From NCBI GenBank assembly GCA_031404815.1, contig JANNIH010000020.1, positions 30,462-94,461 of the forward strand: 64,000 nt of DNA. Direction: 5' to 3'. Shown here in pieces: positions 40,901 to 47,626 of the stretch (position 1 is the stretch's first letter; the number at the start of each line of letters is the position of its first letter). Both the position numbers and the translations under genes were made by a program. Below the pieces are notes generated by a model that saw only the letters and a program-made list of their open reading frames with translations, was not told where the DNA came from and made no database searches. Source of the DNA: DASYKS01 sp031404815. Lineage in GTDB: Bacteria > Acidobacteriota > Thermoanaerobaculia > Multivoradales > UBA5704.

Positions 40901-41123
40901 TGGGCAAGTAAGGCCGATTCTGGCAGCGGGTGTGCCAACTGTTCTCGGTGAACTTTGGGCTGCGAGCGATCTTAAAAGCCAAGCGCTTTTCTCTCAATTC
41001 TATTGCGCCTTGTTTGCGACTAGTCAGCCGTTGTCGGCCGTTCGGAAGACTCAGTTACGACTTTTGAAGACAGAAGATGCCACTTCATGGGCGGGCATTG
41101 TCGTGCTCGGAACCGGAACCTAG
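37968..41123 (+). CDS. Exported TPR-CHAT protein (caspase-like peptidase domain)
   Basis: A 1051-residue protein from ATG 37968 with a strong GGGGGAGG ribosome-binding site. Residues about 10-36 form a signal or anchor (WPVALGVALGAVLA). Residues 60-720 are helical TPR-like repeats (SAILALAEGDADRAVKLLER, VEALLADAYGRLGRREDALE). The C-terminal 330 residues are a CHAT domain with the catalytic dyad His920 in VIHLGTHAVLDP and Cys965 in VVLGACKSASG, followed by AGQVRPILAAGVPTVLGELW. CHAT domains are caspase/separase-like proteases used in bacterial immunity and programmed responses. It heads an operon with an unknown protein and a trypsin-like protease. G+C declines toward the 3' end. Confidence 0.9.
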   Translation: MPSRRTPIGVGIGRSAVWPVALGVALGAVLAADPPRSFGERIGPLRPGPGRLVGIPYAPEGTPRSEEQRVALSAEKRRLGIKLDETERRTPEALRQSAILALAEGDADRAVKLLERALEDLPANHSSPHEAVLRSDLSAAHLQRYAEGDAPISSLAALDEAARAAAGGFSGVRFNHAVALERLYLGRQAKRVWQVIEAANLEPGWASEATQRIRVLDAAQVGSQAEIDGLLARIDQGDRRAAQELVQREPQRARELATRDALWNWADAIGRGDLEAAEKQLAVAELLSAPLAEHGDRVALDTVAVLRAASPDRLQVAARGLRAYKEGFRLYRRFDHEEGIATLETARKDLAVLRLPQELEVDLYRAYLESNAGRPGAKERVASVANRSAGRGYPGIDALNHWFDALSASRGGRVQEQAHAYREALAIYSRLGEAENVSNVEALLADAYGRLGRREDALESYLSAAAVAPRIRDPYRRRLFWGLLTSFVRHSGLPRVGLAFQEEMYQSAAMQEDPTAISEPLIFGASLMADLGDFKGAEANLAAAWALVTSEPDREDRERTKADLARVGAGLRGEFDPATSILALDHAVGLYAKGGQGVLEMTARAIRAKIRTAAADLRGAEEDLEAITLFARRSGEGWLSKASDEERYTFGQEVRSAFAAMVRFQIVEARLPWRAFIYHEMVRELLAPSYPRQVGLPPALSLLDVPELKALRAELPKNIVLLEFGLFEDRVVSWLVMKENVSALERPADRGEVTRLVNNLDPRSGLRADAWKESSARLFDLLLRPLANLLPPGRTLVVIPDGALADVPWSGLWDRRRRRYVIEDRAVLVNPSTTFYLRALTRSKELGPAPQNVRVLALGDPAFDPNEWKRFERLPGAMREAREVGRIYGKNAVVLTGEAATWEAFKNSASDVDVIHLGTHAVLDPSDPFRSYLLFSDSGAVGARSLRDLATLDLRRARLVVLGACKSASGSPVGEGIAGQVRPILAAGVPTVLGELWAASDLKSQALFSQFYCALFATSQPLSAVRKTQLRLLKTEDATSWAGIVVLGTGT

Positions 41124-41143
41124 CTGGCAAAGGAGTAGTAACT

Positions 41144-42181
41144 ATGGCGCCGATATTGCGAGTCAGCTTCTCAGGGCTGCACGCTTTCTTTCCTGATAGT
41201 CCATTTTTTCTCGCGAACGATACTCCTGGTAGTCCGAAGGCCGTTACGGTCATTGTTCCAAACGCTATTCGGCCACGCCTGGCGACTGCAAGTGCGGGTG
41301 TCGTAGAAAGGTCACGTGTTTATCGCGGGTCACACCTGCCCGCTATGCTATTTGATATGGGTGACGTCGCTGTAGAATCTCTTGAGAATCTCGATACGAT
41401 CATCTCCAGTCCGGTGTCAGGACAGTCTATAGGTGTAAAGGTACTCAGCAGAGAAAGAATAAAGTTTGATTTTACGCCAGTAACCGATGGCCTAGTTTGT
41501 GATCTAGCGCGAGGCATTGAGAAGTCGCCTCAACCTAGCGACGAGCGTTCTCTGTGGTGGGTGCCAAGAATGATGGCAATTGCGCCTGACTTAGCGACTA
41601 TCAAAGCAGACCCAGATGACTTCAAGTTGATGGAAGAAATGGATGCTGCTGCGATATTGGAGTTTAGCCATGGTCGCCTATCGGTGACGGAGTTTAATCG
41701 AGACCAAAGCGACAAAGTTAGAGAATGGAATTTTGGAAGAGTTGCCTGGGATGGCAGGAAGTATGAGGTTGTTGGACCCCTATCTTGGCAGCGAGCGATC
41801 GGAAATGAGGTATTGCTTGAGGTTCCGATGAGCGTTTCGGGCGGGAGTAGTGTAGTTGAAGTTCAATTTGAGACCAGTGCAAATGAGGAGGCGAAGAAGA
41901 TTACTCTGAGCTCACCGGTTTCATCTGAGCAGATCGGGATAAGAATCGTGAACATGGAGACAGAGTCTGTTACGGCATTTGTCGGCGCCTTTCCAGTGAC
42001 AAACACGTCGTTGGTGACGACCTTCGGCGATCCGGATTTCGAGCGCTACTATCAGCTTCATCATTCTGGTGTCGAAACTGGCCTGCTGCCGATTGTCGAT
42101 CTCGACGTAGTCGGACCTGACGCGCGCCCGTGCGCGCCAGCGCTGTTTGAGAAACTCGAGAGAACGCAGGCGAGGATGTGA
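41144..42181 (+). CDS. Protein of unknown function in CHAT/protease operon
   Basis: A 345-residue protein starting at ATG 41144 (AAAGGAG at 41130-41136), 20 bp after the CHAT stop. I recognise no family. It is predicted mostly beta: ILRVSFSGLHAFFPDSPFF, KAVTVIVPNAIRPRL, a central SLWWVPRMMAIAPDLATIKA, and long strands in EVLLEVPMSVSGGSSVVEVQ, then GIRIVNMETESVTAFVGAFP. No signal peptide or cysteine pattern is visible. Base composition is far below the window norm (41341-41400 has 26 G+C of 60; 41701-41760 has 27 of 60) and codon use is relaxed, which indicates recent acquisition. It may be a substrate or sensor for the flanking proteases. Confidence 0.8.
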   Translation: MAPILRVSFSGLHAFFPDSPFFLANDTPGSPKAVTVIVPNAIRPRLATASAGVVERSRVYRGSHLPAMLFDMGDVAVESLENLDTIISSPVSGQSIGVKVLSRERIKFDFTPVTDGLVCDLARGIEKSPQPSDERSLWWVPRMMAIAPDLATIKADPDDFKLMEEMDAAAILEFSHGRLSVTEFNRDQSDKVREWNFGRVAWDGRKYEVVGPLSWQRAIGNEVLLEVPMSVSGGSSVVEVQFETSANEEAKKITLSSPVSSEQIGIRIVNMETESVTAFVGAFPVTNTSLVTTFGDPDFERYYQLHHSGVETGLLPIVDLDVVGPDARPCAPALFEKLERTQARM

Positions 42182-43047
42182 TGCCAACCGAAGAAGAGTG
42201 CGAAGAGTTAGAAGACTTTCATGTTTCTGCTGTGGTTCGCAAGATGTCTGGTGAATTTATGCGGATTTATCGTAGTGTGGATGCAGGGAAGTTGCGGATT
42301 TCGGACTCAAGTGCTGTGCCGGGAATGTTTGAGGACTTTGAGGCGGTTCCGGCGGAGCCGGTATTTCTCAAAGGGCTCTTGCCAGGAGCATCGAGTGGCA
42401 AAGGCGCTCACGTTGATGCCACTGCTAGGGTGGCACTGAGAACCGTATCCGCAAAGTCTGGGTATTTCCTGTCTGGAGGCACGCTTACGTGTATACTTGA
42501 TGGAGGATTGCTGGTAACCGCGCACCATGTGGTTGAAGGAGTATCTATCAATTGCGGTAAGACAGGCAAGCGTGCGGGCCCAGTCGCACAGAAGTTTGAA
42601 GGCCTGGGTGGAGATCTTGTTAACGGTGCGAGTCTGAAATTGGAGGTTGCTGTCTGCCTGGCGTCTTGCAATCCTGGCGTTTCGCGCGTGACCTTGGTCC
42701 CTGATAGCCTCGCGTTTGATCCAACTGAAATGCTTCCAAAACGTGTATGGATTCTCGGTCGGCGGTCGATGGAGCTTGGGGTAGTTGGAATGGCTTGCGC
42801 GAAAGTTAGGTACTCGAACGGAAGGAGGATTGACCTTCATGAACAGATACTACTGGATGGGGTAGTGGAGCCTGGTACTTCAGGGGCGCTGGTGGTTTCT
42901 TCGAATAATGGAAACGTCGTTGGTATGGTCGTCGCTCGAGGTAGATTCCATACAGTAGTGACGCCTTGGTCAGCAGTTTCAGCTGCAATTGAGGCCGAGT
43001 TTGGTTCAGTTGAGTTTTTGAAGAGCCGGGTTCTGATAAGCTGCTGA
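42178..43047 (+). CDS. Trypsin-like serine protease, cytoplasmic, CHAT-operon member
   Basis: A 289-residue protein whose GTG (42178) or ATG (42181) overlaps the preceding stop. A chymotrypsin-fold core spans residues about 95-275. The catalytic histidine lies in GGLLVTAHHVVEG (116/117) and the nucleophile Ser235 in VVEPGTSGALVVSSNN, with the following strand NVVGMVVARG as in HtrA-like proteases. The usual catalytic aspartate position (D-x-A-x) reads LKLEVAVCL with Glu156, a substitution that may alter activity. There is no signal peptide. Low G+C matches the preceding gene. With an upstream CHAT protein it resembles protease-plus-protease conflict modules. Confidence 0.82.
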   Translation: MMPTEEECEELEDFHVSAVVRKMSGEFMRIYRSVDAGKLRISDSSAVPGMFEDFEAVPAEPVFLKGLLPGASSGKGAHVDATARVALRTVSAKSGYFLSGGTLTCILDGGLLVTAHHVVEGVSINCGKTGKRAGPVAQKFEGLGGDLVNGASLKLEVAVCLASCNPGVSRVTLVPDSLAFDPTEMLPKRVWILGRRSMELGVVGMACAKVRYSNGRRIDLHEQILLDGVVEPGTSGALVVSSNNGNVVGMVVARGRFHTVVTPWSAVSAAIEAEFGSVEFLKSRVLISC

Positions 43048-43096
43048 GCACACAGTGCTAGTTGATTGGCGGTGGACGGGGTTCTGACACGCTGAT

Positions 43097-43306
43097 TTAG
43101 CGGCGCTTTGAGGCCTCGGCCTGAAGTAGCGCTCTCCGGGCTCCTCCAACATCTGGGAATTGGAGGGGCATTTCTCGGATGCGCGCCAGGGTGGCACGCT
43201 ATTCGTCGAGAAACCGGTCGCCGAGGCCGGGGTTTTCTTCGTCGTACCAGCGGATCGCTTCTCGGAGGTCGGTGCCGGCCGCCGTCCGGATGATCAGACG
43301 GGCCAT
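43097..43306 (-). pseudogene. Inactivated ParE/RelE-family toxin with internal stop
   Basis: Reading down from ATG 43306 gives MARLIIRTAAGTDLREAIRW, then YDEENPGLGDRFLDE, the start of a ParE toxin. It then meets an in-frame TAG (43199-43201), and the same frame continues RATLARIREMPLQFPDVGG-ARRALLQ before TAA at 43097-43099. The motif continues across the TAG, so this is a nonsense mutation, probably Tyr to stop. The last residues no longer match the usual RFPYAVYF end, so the 3' end is also damaged. The start lies 7 bp after the antitoxin stop, the standard antitoxin-first order. Confidence 0.85.
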
Positions 43307-43312
43307 CTCGGC

Positions 43313-43546
43313 TCAGGTGTTCCGCGCCATCAGCTCCGCTTCAATCTCCTCCCACGGCCGCCCGCCGTCGGGGTCGGCTTCAAGGTCCGCCAAGCGTTCA
43401 GCGAGGATCTCGCGATGCCAGGTCGGTACGGGCACGTGCGCCTCGTCGGCTGCGATGCGGCCCCAGAGCGCCTGGACGTAATCGATCTTCTCTTCGATCG
43501 AGAGTTCGTCGAATCCCGGAGGAGGAACTTGGAGCGCGCTGTTCAT
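43313..43546 (-). CDS. Addiction-module antitoxin (unstable antitoxin family)
   Basis: A 77-residue protein beginning MNSALQVPPPGFDELSIEEK with IDYVQALWGRIAADE and the typical end WHREILAERLADLEADPDGG followed by RPWEEIEAELMA. This matches the short antitoxins that precede ParE/RelE toxins. The reading frame is intact, while the toxin behind it is broken. The antitoxin may persist for autoregulation, or as protection against related toxins. Confidence 0.88.
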   Translation of the reverse strand: MNSALQVPPPGFDELSIEEKIDYVQALWGRIAADEAHVPVPTWHREILAERLADLEADPDGGRPWEEIEAELMARNT

Positions 43547-43793
43547 GGCAGGAAGATTAACACTTCGGCGGAAGGGGGGAGGCCCGAAACAGACCGTTGG
43601 CAGACCGTTGGCTGGAACCGGCCCTGTCAGCTCAACAGAATGCTACGCGCCGGAGCCTCCGATGGACCAGGTGGCCAAGGGCTTTGAATCTCGCCGGCGA
43701 CCGTTTGCCAAACCGCCGCCCGGCGCCAAGGGCTCCCGAGCGGCCCGTTTGCCGCTACACTTCGCGCCGGATTTCGTCCCTCGGAGCTCCTGG

Positions 43794-44957
43794 ATGTCTC
43801 GCGCTAGCACCATGCTGCTCGCCCTCCTGATCCTGAACGTGCTGCTCGGCGCGCTCTGCCTGGTCGTCGCTCGCGGTTCGAAGGGGGAGCCCGGGTCGCG
43901 GGCGCTTCGGCTCTGGGGTTGGGGACTGCTCGTCTACTCGGCCGGCATCCTGATCACGATCCCCGAGTTCCTGCCTTTCGACCTGCGCAAGGCCGTCGGC
44001 AACTCGCTGATCACGTTCGCCCCGGTCCTTACTGTCGAAGGGGTTCTCTCCCACACCCGGTTTCGGCTCGATCGGCGCTGGACCGCGATCGCCCTGGTCG
44101 CCTCGCTCGTTCCGCTCCTGATCAATCACCTCGGCGGGCGGTACGAGGTCCTGGTCGATATCCTGGCCCCGGCGCCGATCGCCAACGTCCTGTTCGTCGT
44201 CGCGGTGGTCGCCTTGCTGCGCGATCCTCCCCCCGAAGCGGTGGGGGCGGCGCGCTTCCTGGCCGCGATCTTCGCGTTCACCGTGCTGGTTTGGTCGCTC
44301 CGGATGGTTGCGATCTGGGCGTCGATCGGTGGCACCAACGATCGCGAGCGCGCCGATCTGATCGTGGCGCTTTTTGGGATCGCCCAGATCGTCAACGCGG
44401 TCGCGGCGACGCTCGGCCTGCTCTGGATCGAGGTGCGGAAGAAAGAGGCCGCCTTTCGTCAGCTGGCCGATTTCGATCCGCTCACCGGTCTGCCGAATCG
44501 ACGCGCGACACTCGACCGTTTCCGCGAGGCGGTGGCCAGGGCCGCCCGCGAACGGCGCAAGTTCGGCTTCGTGGTGTTCGACGTTGATCATTTCAAGCGG
44601 GTAAACGACGCCCATGGGCATCTGGTGGGAGACGCCGCGCTCCGTCATCTCGCGACGGTCTTCTCCCGGCAGAAGAGCGAATCCGACGTGATTGGTCGGC
44701 TGGGCGGCGAAGAGTTCGTGGCGCTGCTCGACATCGATCGAATCGAAGGGAACAAGAGCCCTGCCGACCACCTCCGAGAAAGCATCGCCGCCTCCTCGCT
44801 CGAGCATGGTGCGCTCACCCTCGGACTCACCGTGAGCGGTGGCCTCGCGACCTACCCGACCGAAGGTTCCGACTGGGATCAGCTCTTCGCGATCGCCGAC
44901 CGGCGCCTCTACGCGGCGAAAAACGGCGGCCGGAACCGGGTGGTGGAGGTGGGGTAG
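43794..44957 (+). CDS. Membrane-anchored GGDEF diguanylate cyclase
   Basis: A 387-residue protein from ATG 43794 (GGAG nine bases upstream). The first 220 residues contain about seven hydrophobic helices (TMLLALLILNVLLGALCLVV, NVLFVVAVVALLRD and others), forming a membrane sensor of unrecognised type. A GGDEF domain follows: ADFDPLTGLPNRRATLDRFR, VVFDVDHFKRVNDAHGHLVG, and the active-site RLGGEEFVALLD, a functional variant. No RxxD inhibitory site is seen at the expected position (QKSESD). It would make cyclic-di-GMP. Its end lies 5 bp from the end of the convergent pseudouridine synthase gene. Confidence 0.92.
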   Translation: MSRASTMLLALLILNVLLGALCLVVARGSKGEPGSRALRLWGWGLLVYSAGILITIPEFLPFDLRKAVGNSLITFAPVLTVEGVLSHTRFRLDRRWTAIALVASLVPLLINHLGGRYEVLVDILAPAPIANVLFVVAVVALLRDPPPEAVGAARFLAAIFAFTVLVWSLRMVAIWASIGGTNDRERADLIVALFGIAQIVNAVAATLGLLWIEVRKKEAAFRQLADFDPLTGLPNRRATLDRFREAVARAARERRKFGFVVFDVDHFKRVNDAHGHLVGDAALRHLATVFSRQKSESDVIGRLGGEEFVALLDIDRIEGNKSPADHLRESIAASSLEHGALTLGLTVSGGLATYPTEGSDWDQLFAIADRRLYAAKNGGRNRVVEVG

Positions 44958-44962
44958 GAGAG

Positions 44963-45943
44963 TTAGATCCCCGGCCAGGCCGCGCCGGTCGCGGACTGCC
45001 AGAGGGTGCGCAGGTCTTCCGGCACCGGCGCTTCGAACTTGAGCGGCGCGCCGGTCTTCGGATGGGCGAACGCGAGGCGCCAGGCGTGGAGAGCGGGGCG
45101 GGGAAAGTCGCGGACGATCGCCTGGCGCGATTTCTCGAGCGTTTTCCAGCGTGCTTCGCCGTAGACCGGGTCGCCCACCAGGGGGTGTCCGAGGTGCTTG
45201 GCGTGGACGCGAATCTGATGGGTCCGCCCGGTGTGCAGGTGAAAGGCGATCAACGCGAGCCCCGCGGCCGAGGCGAGCGTTCGGTAGTCGGTCTGGGCGG
45301 TGCGCCCGCGCGGGACCACGGCCATCTCTTGGCGGTTCACCGGATGGCGGCCGATCGGCGCATCGATCGTCCCCGAGGCGAGTTTCGGTGCTCCGTGCAC
45401 GATCGCCAGATAGCGCTTGTCGACCGCGCGGGTGGCGAAGGCGTGCGACAGCGCGCGATACGCCTCAGGGGTGCGCGCGACGACCAGGGCGCCGCTGGTG
45501 CCGAGATCGAGCCGGTGGACGATTCCCGGCCGTCCGGGACCGCCGACCCCGGCGATCTCCGGATCGTGGCCGAGCAGGTAATGGGCGAGCGTGCCGGTCG
45601 CCCGCCCGGCGCCGGGGTGGACCGCGAGCCCGGCGGGCTTGTCGAGCACGAGCAACTCGGCGTCCTCGAACAGGACCGCGAGATCTCCACTCTCTGCCTC
45701 GATCCGGTCGTCCCCGGGGACCGGAGGGTCGCAGGCGATCGCATCGCCCACCGCGACCGCGTCCGACCCGGAGGCCGGTTTGCCGTTCTTCCGCACGCGC
45801 CCGTCGCGCAGCCAGCGCTGGACTTGGTTGCGCGGCACGTCGAGATGGTGGGCGATGTAGCGGTCGATCCGGTCGAGCGCTCCGCTCCCGTCCTCCTTAC
45901 CGGGTGGAGCGACGATCCAAGCCGACGGCACGGGATGTCCCAT
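44963..45943 (-). CDS. RluA-family 23S rRNA pseudouridine synthase
   Basis: A 326-residue protein with an N-terminal S4-like domain (RIDRYIAHHLDVPRNQVQRW, then VRKNGKPASGSDAVAVGD) and the RluA catalytic domain. The signature RPGIVHRLDLGTSGALVVA holds the catalytic Asp. LLVLDKPAGLAVHPGAG, LHTGRTHQIRVHAKHLGHPL and PALHAWRLAFAHP are also family blocks. It is most like RluD, which modifies helix 69 of 23S rRNA, but RluA, RluC and RluD cannot be separated by eye. It is 11 bp downstream of lspA, a common neighbour. Confidence 0.93.
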   Translation of the reverse strand: MGHPVPSAWIVAPPGKEDGSGALDRIDRYIAHHLDVPRNQVQRWLRDGRVRKNGKPASGSDAVAVGDAIACDPPVPGDDRIEAESGDLAVLFEDAELLVLDKPAGLAVHPGAGRATGTLAHYLLGHDPEIAGVGGPGRPGIVHRLDLGTSGALVVARTPEAYRALSHAFATRAVDKRYLAIVHGAPKLASGTIDAPIGRHPVNRQEMAVVPRGRTAQTDYRTLASAAGLALIAFHLHTGRTHQIRVHAKHLGHPLVGDPVYGEARWKTLEKSRQAIVRDFPRPALHAWRLAFAHPKTGAPLKFEAPVPEDLRTLWQSATGAAWPGI

Positions 45944-45954
45944 GATGTAGGGGC

Positions 45955-46482
45955 TTAAGCCGACTCCGCGGGCGGATGGCGGCGCTTCAGGCTGTCGATC
46001 GCCATCAGCACGATACCGATCGAGATGGCGGCGTCCGCCACGTTGAACGCCGGCCAATGGTGCATTCCGACGAACAGATCGACGAAGTCGGTGACCGCTC
46101 CGGTGGCCGCCCGATCGATCAGGTTGCCGAGCGCGCCACCGACCACCAGGGCGAGGGCGCCGAGCAGCATGCGGTCTTTGGTCGGCGTGAACCAGAAATA
46201 GACGCAGACGGCGACCAGGGCGCCGAGGCCGAGGGTGGTGAGTAGCCAACTGCCGCCGGCGACCCCGTGCGCCGCGAACATGCCGAAGGCGACGCCGGTG
46301 TTGCGCACGTGAGTGAAGTTCGCGAAGCCGTCGAGCACCGGAGTCGAGGCGTGGAGCGGCAGGTGGACTTCGATCAGCCATTTCGTCCACTGGTCGGCGA
46401 CCAGCACGGCGAGCGAGAGGAACAGGAAGCCGAATTTGCGCGGCCCATGGGTGCGCGCGGCGGGATGGGAATCGAGCGTCAC
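45955..46482 (-). CDS. lspA: Lipoprotein signal peptidase (signal peptidase II)
   Basis: A 175-residue inner-membrane aspartyl protease with four hydrophobic helices. The two catalytic aspartates are in GGALGNLIDRAATG and AFNVADAAISIG, and the conserved VRNTGVAFGMF segment is present. It removes signal peptides of diacylglycerol-modified prolipoproteins such as those seen at 15618, 51652 and 61746. Its start overlaps the stop of the upstream ThiE/TenI-like gene by four bases. Confidence 0.96.
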   Translation of the reverse strand: MTLDSHPAARTHGPRKFGFLFLSLAVLVADQWTKWLIEVHLPLHASTPVLDGFANFTHVRNTGVAFGMFAAHGVAGGSWLLTTLGLGALVAVCVYFWFTPTKDRMLLGALALVVGGALGNLIDRAATGAVTDFVDLFVGMHHWPAFNVADAAISIGIVLMAIDSLKRRHPPAESA

Positions 46483-47177
46483 GGTTCAACCTCTAGGGGA
46501 GTGGGCGTGCGCGAAGCAAAGAGCGCGCGGGCGGTGGCGACCAGAGCGGGCAGGTCCGTCGGTTCGAGAAAGAGGCGGATGCCGGCGACCCCTCGGGCAC
46601 CGGCCCGGGCCAGCTCCGGCAGGTGCTCTAGTGTAACGCCGCCCAGGGCATAGAGGGGGAGGCCGAGCGCCGCCGCGCGCGCGAAAGCGGCCAGGCCCAC
46701 CGGCGGCCCGAAGGCTGCTTTGCTCGGGGTGGCGAAAACCGGGCCGAACGTTGCGTAGTCGGCCCCCTCTTCGCGCGCTCGGGCGATCTCGTCGAGCGAG
46801 TGGGTGGAGCGCCCGATCAGAAGCTCTGCGCCGAAGCGTGCGCGCAGCGGGGCGACGTCTAAGCCGGTGGCCGGAAGGTGGACGCCGACCCTGCCGATCT
46901 CTTCGGCCCCGCCGGACATTCCCCGTTCGGCTTCTCCCTCGATCGCCCGCGCCAGATCGACCCGGCCGTTGATCAGGAGCATCGTGGTCGGCGGCAGAAT
47001 CTGGCGGGCGGAGAGGCCCAGCGCGAACAGGTCGCGATCCGAGAGATCTTTCTCGCGGATCTGCACCGCGCCGACGCACGCCGCCCCGATCCGCCACAAC
47101 CAGGGTTCGAGCGCACCGTCCGGGAGAGCCTGCCGGTCGCTGATCGCGAGCAGCTCAAACCCCAGGGTTCGAGGCAT
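46479..47177 (-). CDS. ThiE/TenI-superfamily protein (thiamine-phosphate synthase-like)
   Basis: A 232-residue TIM-barrel protein from ATG 47177 (GTG 47228 would add 17 residues). Superfamily blocks are AVQIREKDLSDRDLF, LLINGRVDLARAI, VGVHLPATGLDV, LIGRSTHSLDEI, YATFGPVFATPSKAAFGPP and LPLYALGGV. In true ThiE enzymes the third block reads NDR, whose aspartate helps bind magnesium. Here it is NGR, and HLGQ is replaced by HLPA. This could therefore be TenI-like (thiazole tautomerase) rather than thiamine-phosphate synthase. No other thiamine genes are nearby. Confidence 0.82.
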   Translation of the reverse strand: MPRTLGFELLAISDRQALPDGALEPWLWRIGAACVGAVQIREKDLSDRDLFALGLSARQILPPTTMLLINGRVDLARAIEGEAERGMSGGAEEIGRVGVHLPATGLDVAPLRARFGAELLIGRSTHSLDEIARAREEGADYATFGPVFATPSKAAFGPPVGLAAFARAAALGLPLYALGGVTLEHLPELARAGARGVAGIRLFLEPTDLPALVATARALFASRTPTPLEVEP

Positions 47178-47457
47178 TCGGGGCCTTCGCGTCGACTCCG
47201 GGGGGGACCTCGGCTTGAGACCTTCCACGCGGCCAGAGCGCGTCGAGATCGTGGATGCCCCAGATCAGGTGGACCAAACCGAAGCCGGCGAGCGCTGCGC
47301 GCGTAAACGACCAGCGCAGCACCGAAACCAGCATCGGGACCGGCAGCTGCGCGATCGTCCGGTCCCACGCCGGGCTCCAGGGCACCATGAGCAGAAACAT
47401 GCCCGCCTCCAGGCAGTACGAGACGAACAACAGGCGGGTGATCAGGCCGGCGCGCAT
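47155..47457 (-). CDS. Small membrane protein of unknown function
   Basis: A 100-residue protein from ATG 47457 with a positively charged start and two or three hydrophobic helices (LITRLLFVSYCLEAGMFLLM, and ALAGFGLVHLIWGIHDL). The LVPWSPAWDRT loop between them looks conserved but I cannot assign a family. Its 3' end overlaps the start region of the ThiE/TenI-like gene, so the two are probably co-transcribed. Confidence 0.65.
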   Translation of the reverse strand: MRAGLITRLLFVSYCLEAGMFLLMVPWSPAWDRTIAQLPVPMLVSVLRWSFTRAALAGFGLVHLIWGIHDLDALWPRGRSQAEVPPGVDAKAPNASNPGV

Positions 47458-47511
47458 GGGGACCGCATTGTAAGCCGGGAGAGTGGCGCCGCGCTGGTGG
47501 CAAACCAAAGA

Positions 47512-47543
47512 GTAGGGGCGCACCTGCGTGTGCGCCCCTCTAC
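47512..47543. repeat. Palindromic intergenic repeat (ACCTxCGTGT-centred), copy 2
   Basis: GTAGGGGCGCACCTGCGTGT continues GCGCCCCTCTAC, a near-perfect palindrome with arms GTAG(G)GGCGCA/TGCGCCCCTCTAC. Its centre ACCTGCGTG matches the copies at 14962 and 47587. Confidence 0.88.
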
Positions 47544-47586
47544 GGCCACCGGAATTGCCGAATCCATGCGGCAGACACACTGGTCA

Positions 47587-47615
47587 GGGGCAGACACGCA
47601 GGGTCTGCCCCCTAC
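47587..47615. repeat. Palindromic intergenic repeat, copy 3 (inverted)
   Basis: GGGGCAGACACGCAGGGTCT continues GCCCCCTAC. On the minus strand it reads GTAG..GGCAGACCCTGCGTGT, the same consensus as copies 1 and 2. It lies 12 bp beyond the stop of the FecR/DUF6600 gene, close to copy 2 in opposite orientation. Confidence 0.8.
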
Positions 47616-47626
47616 CCTTTAGGCCG

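Noticed and set aside
44963..46489. Single long fused gene covering lspA and the pseudouridine synthase on one minus-strand frame
   Set aside because: The upstream half is an off-frame reading of lspA. The pseudouridine synthase has its own start at 45943.
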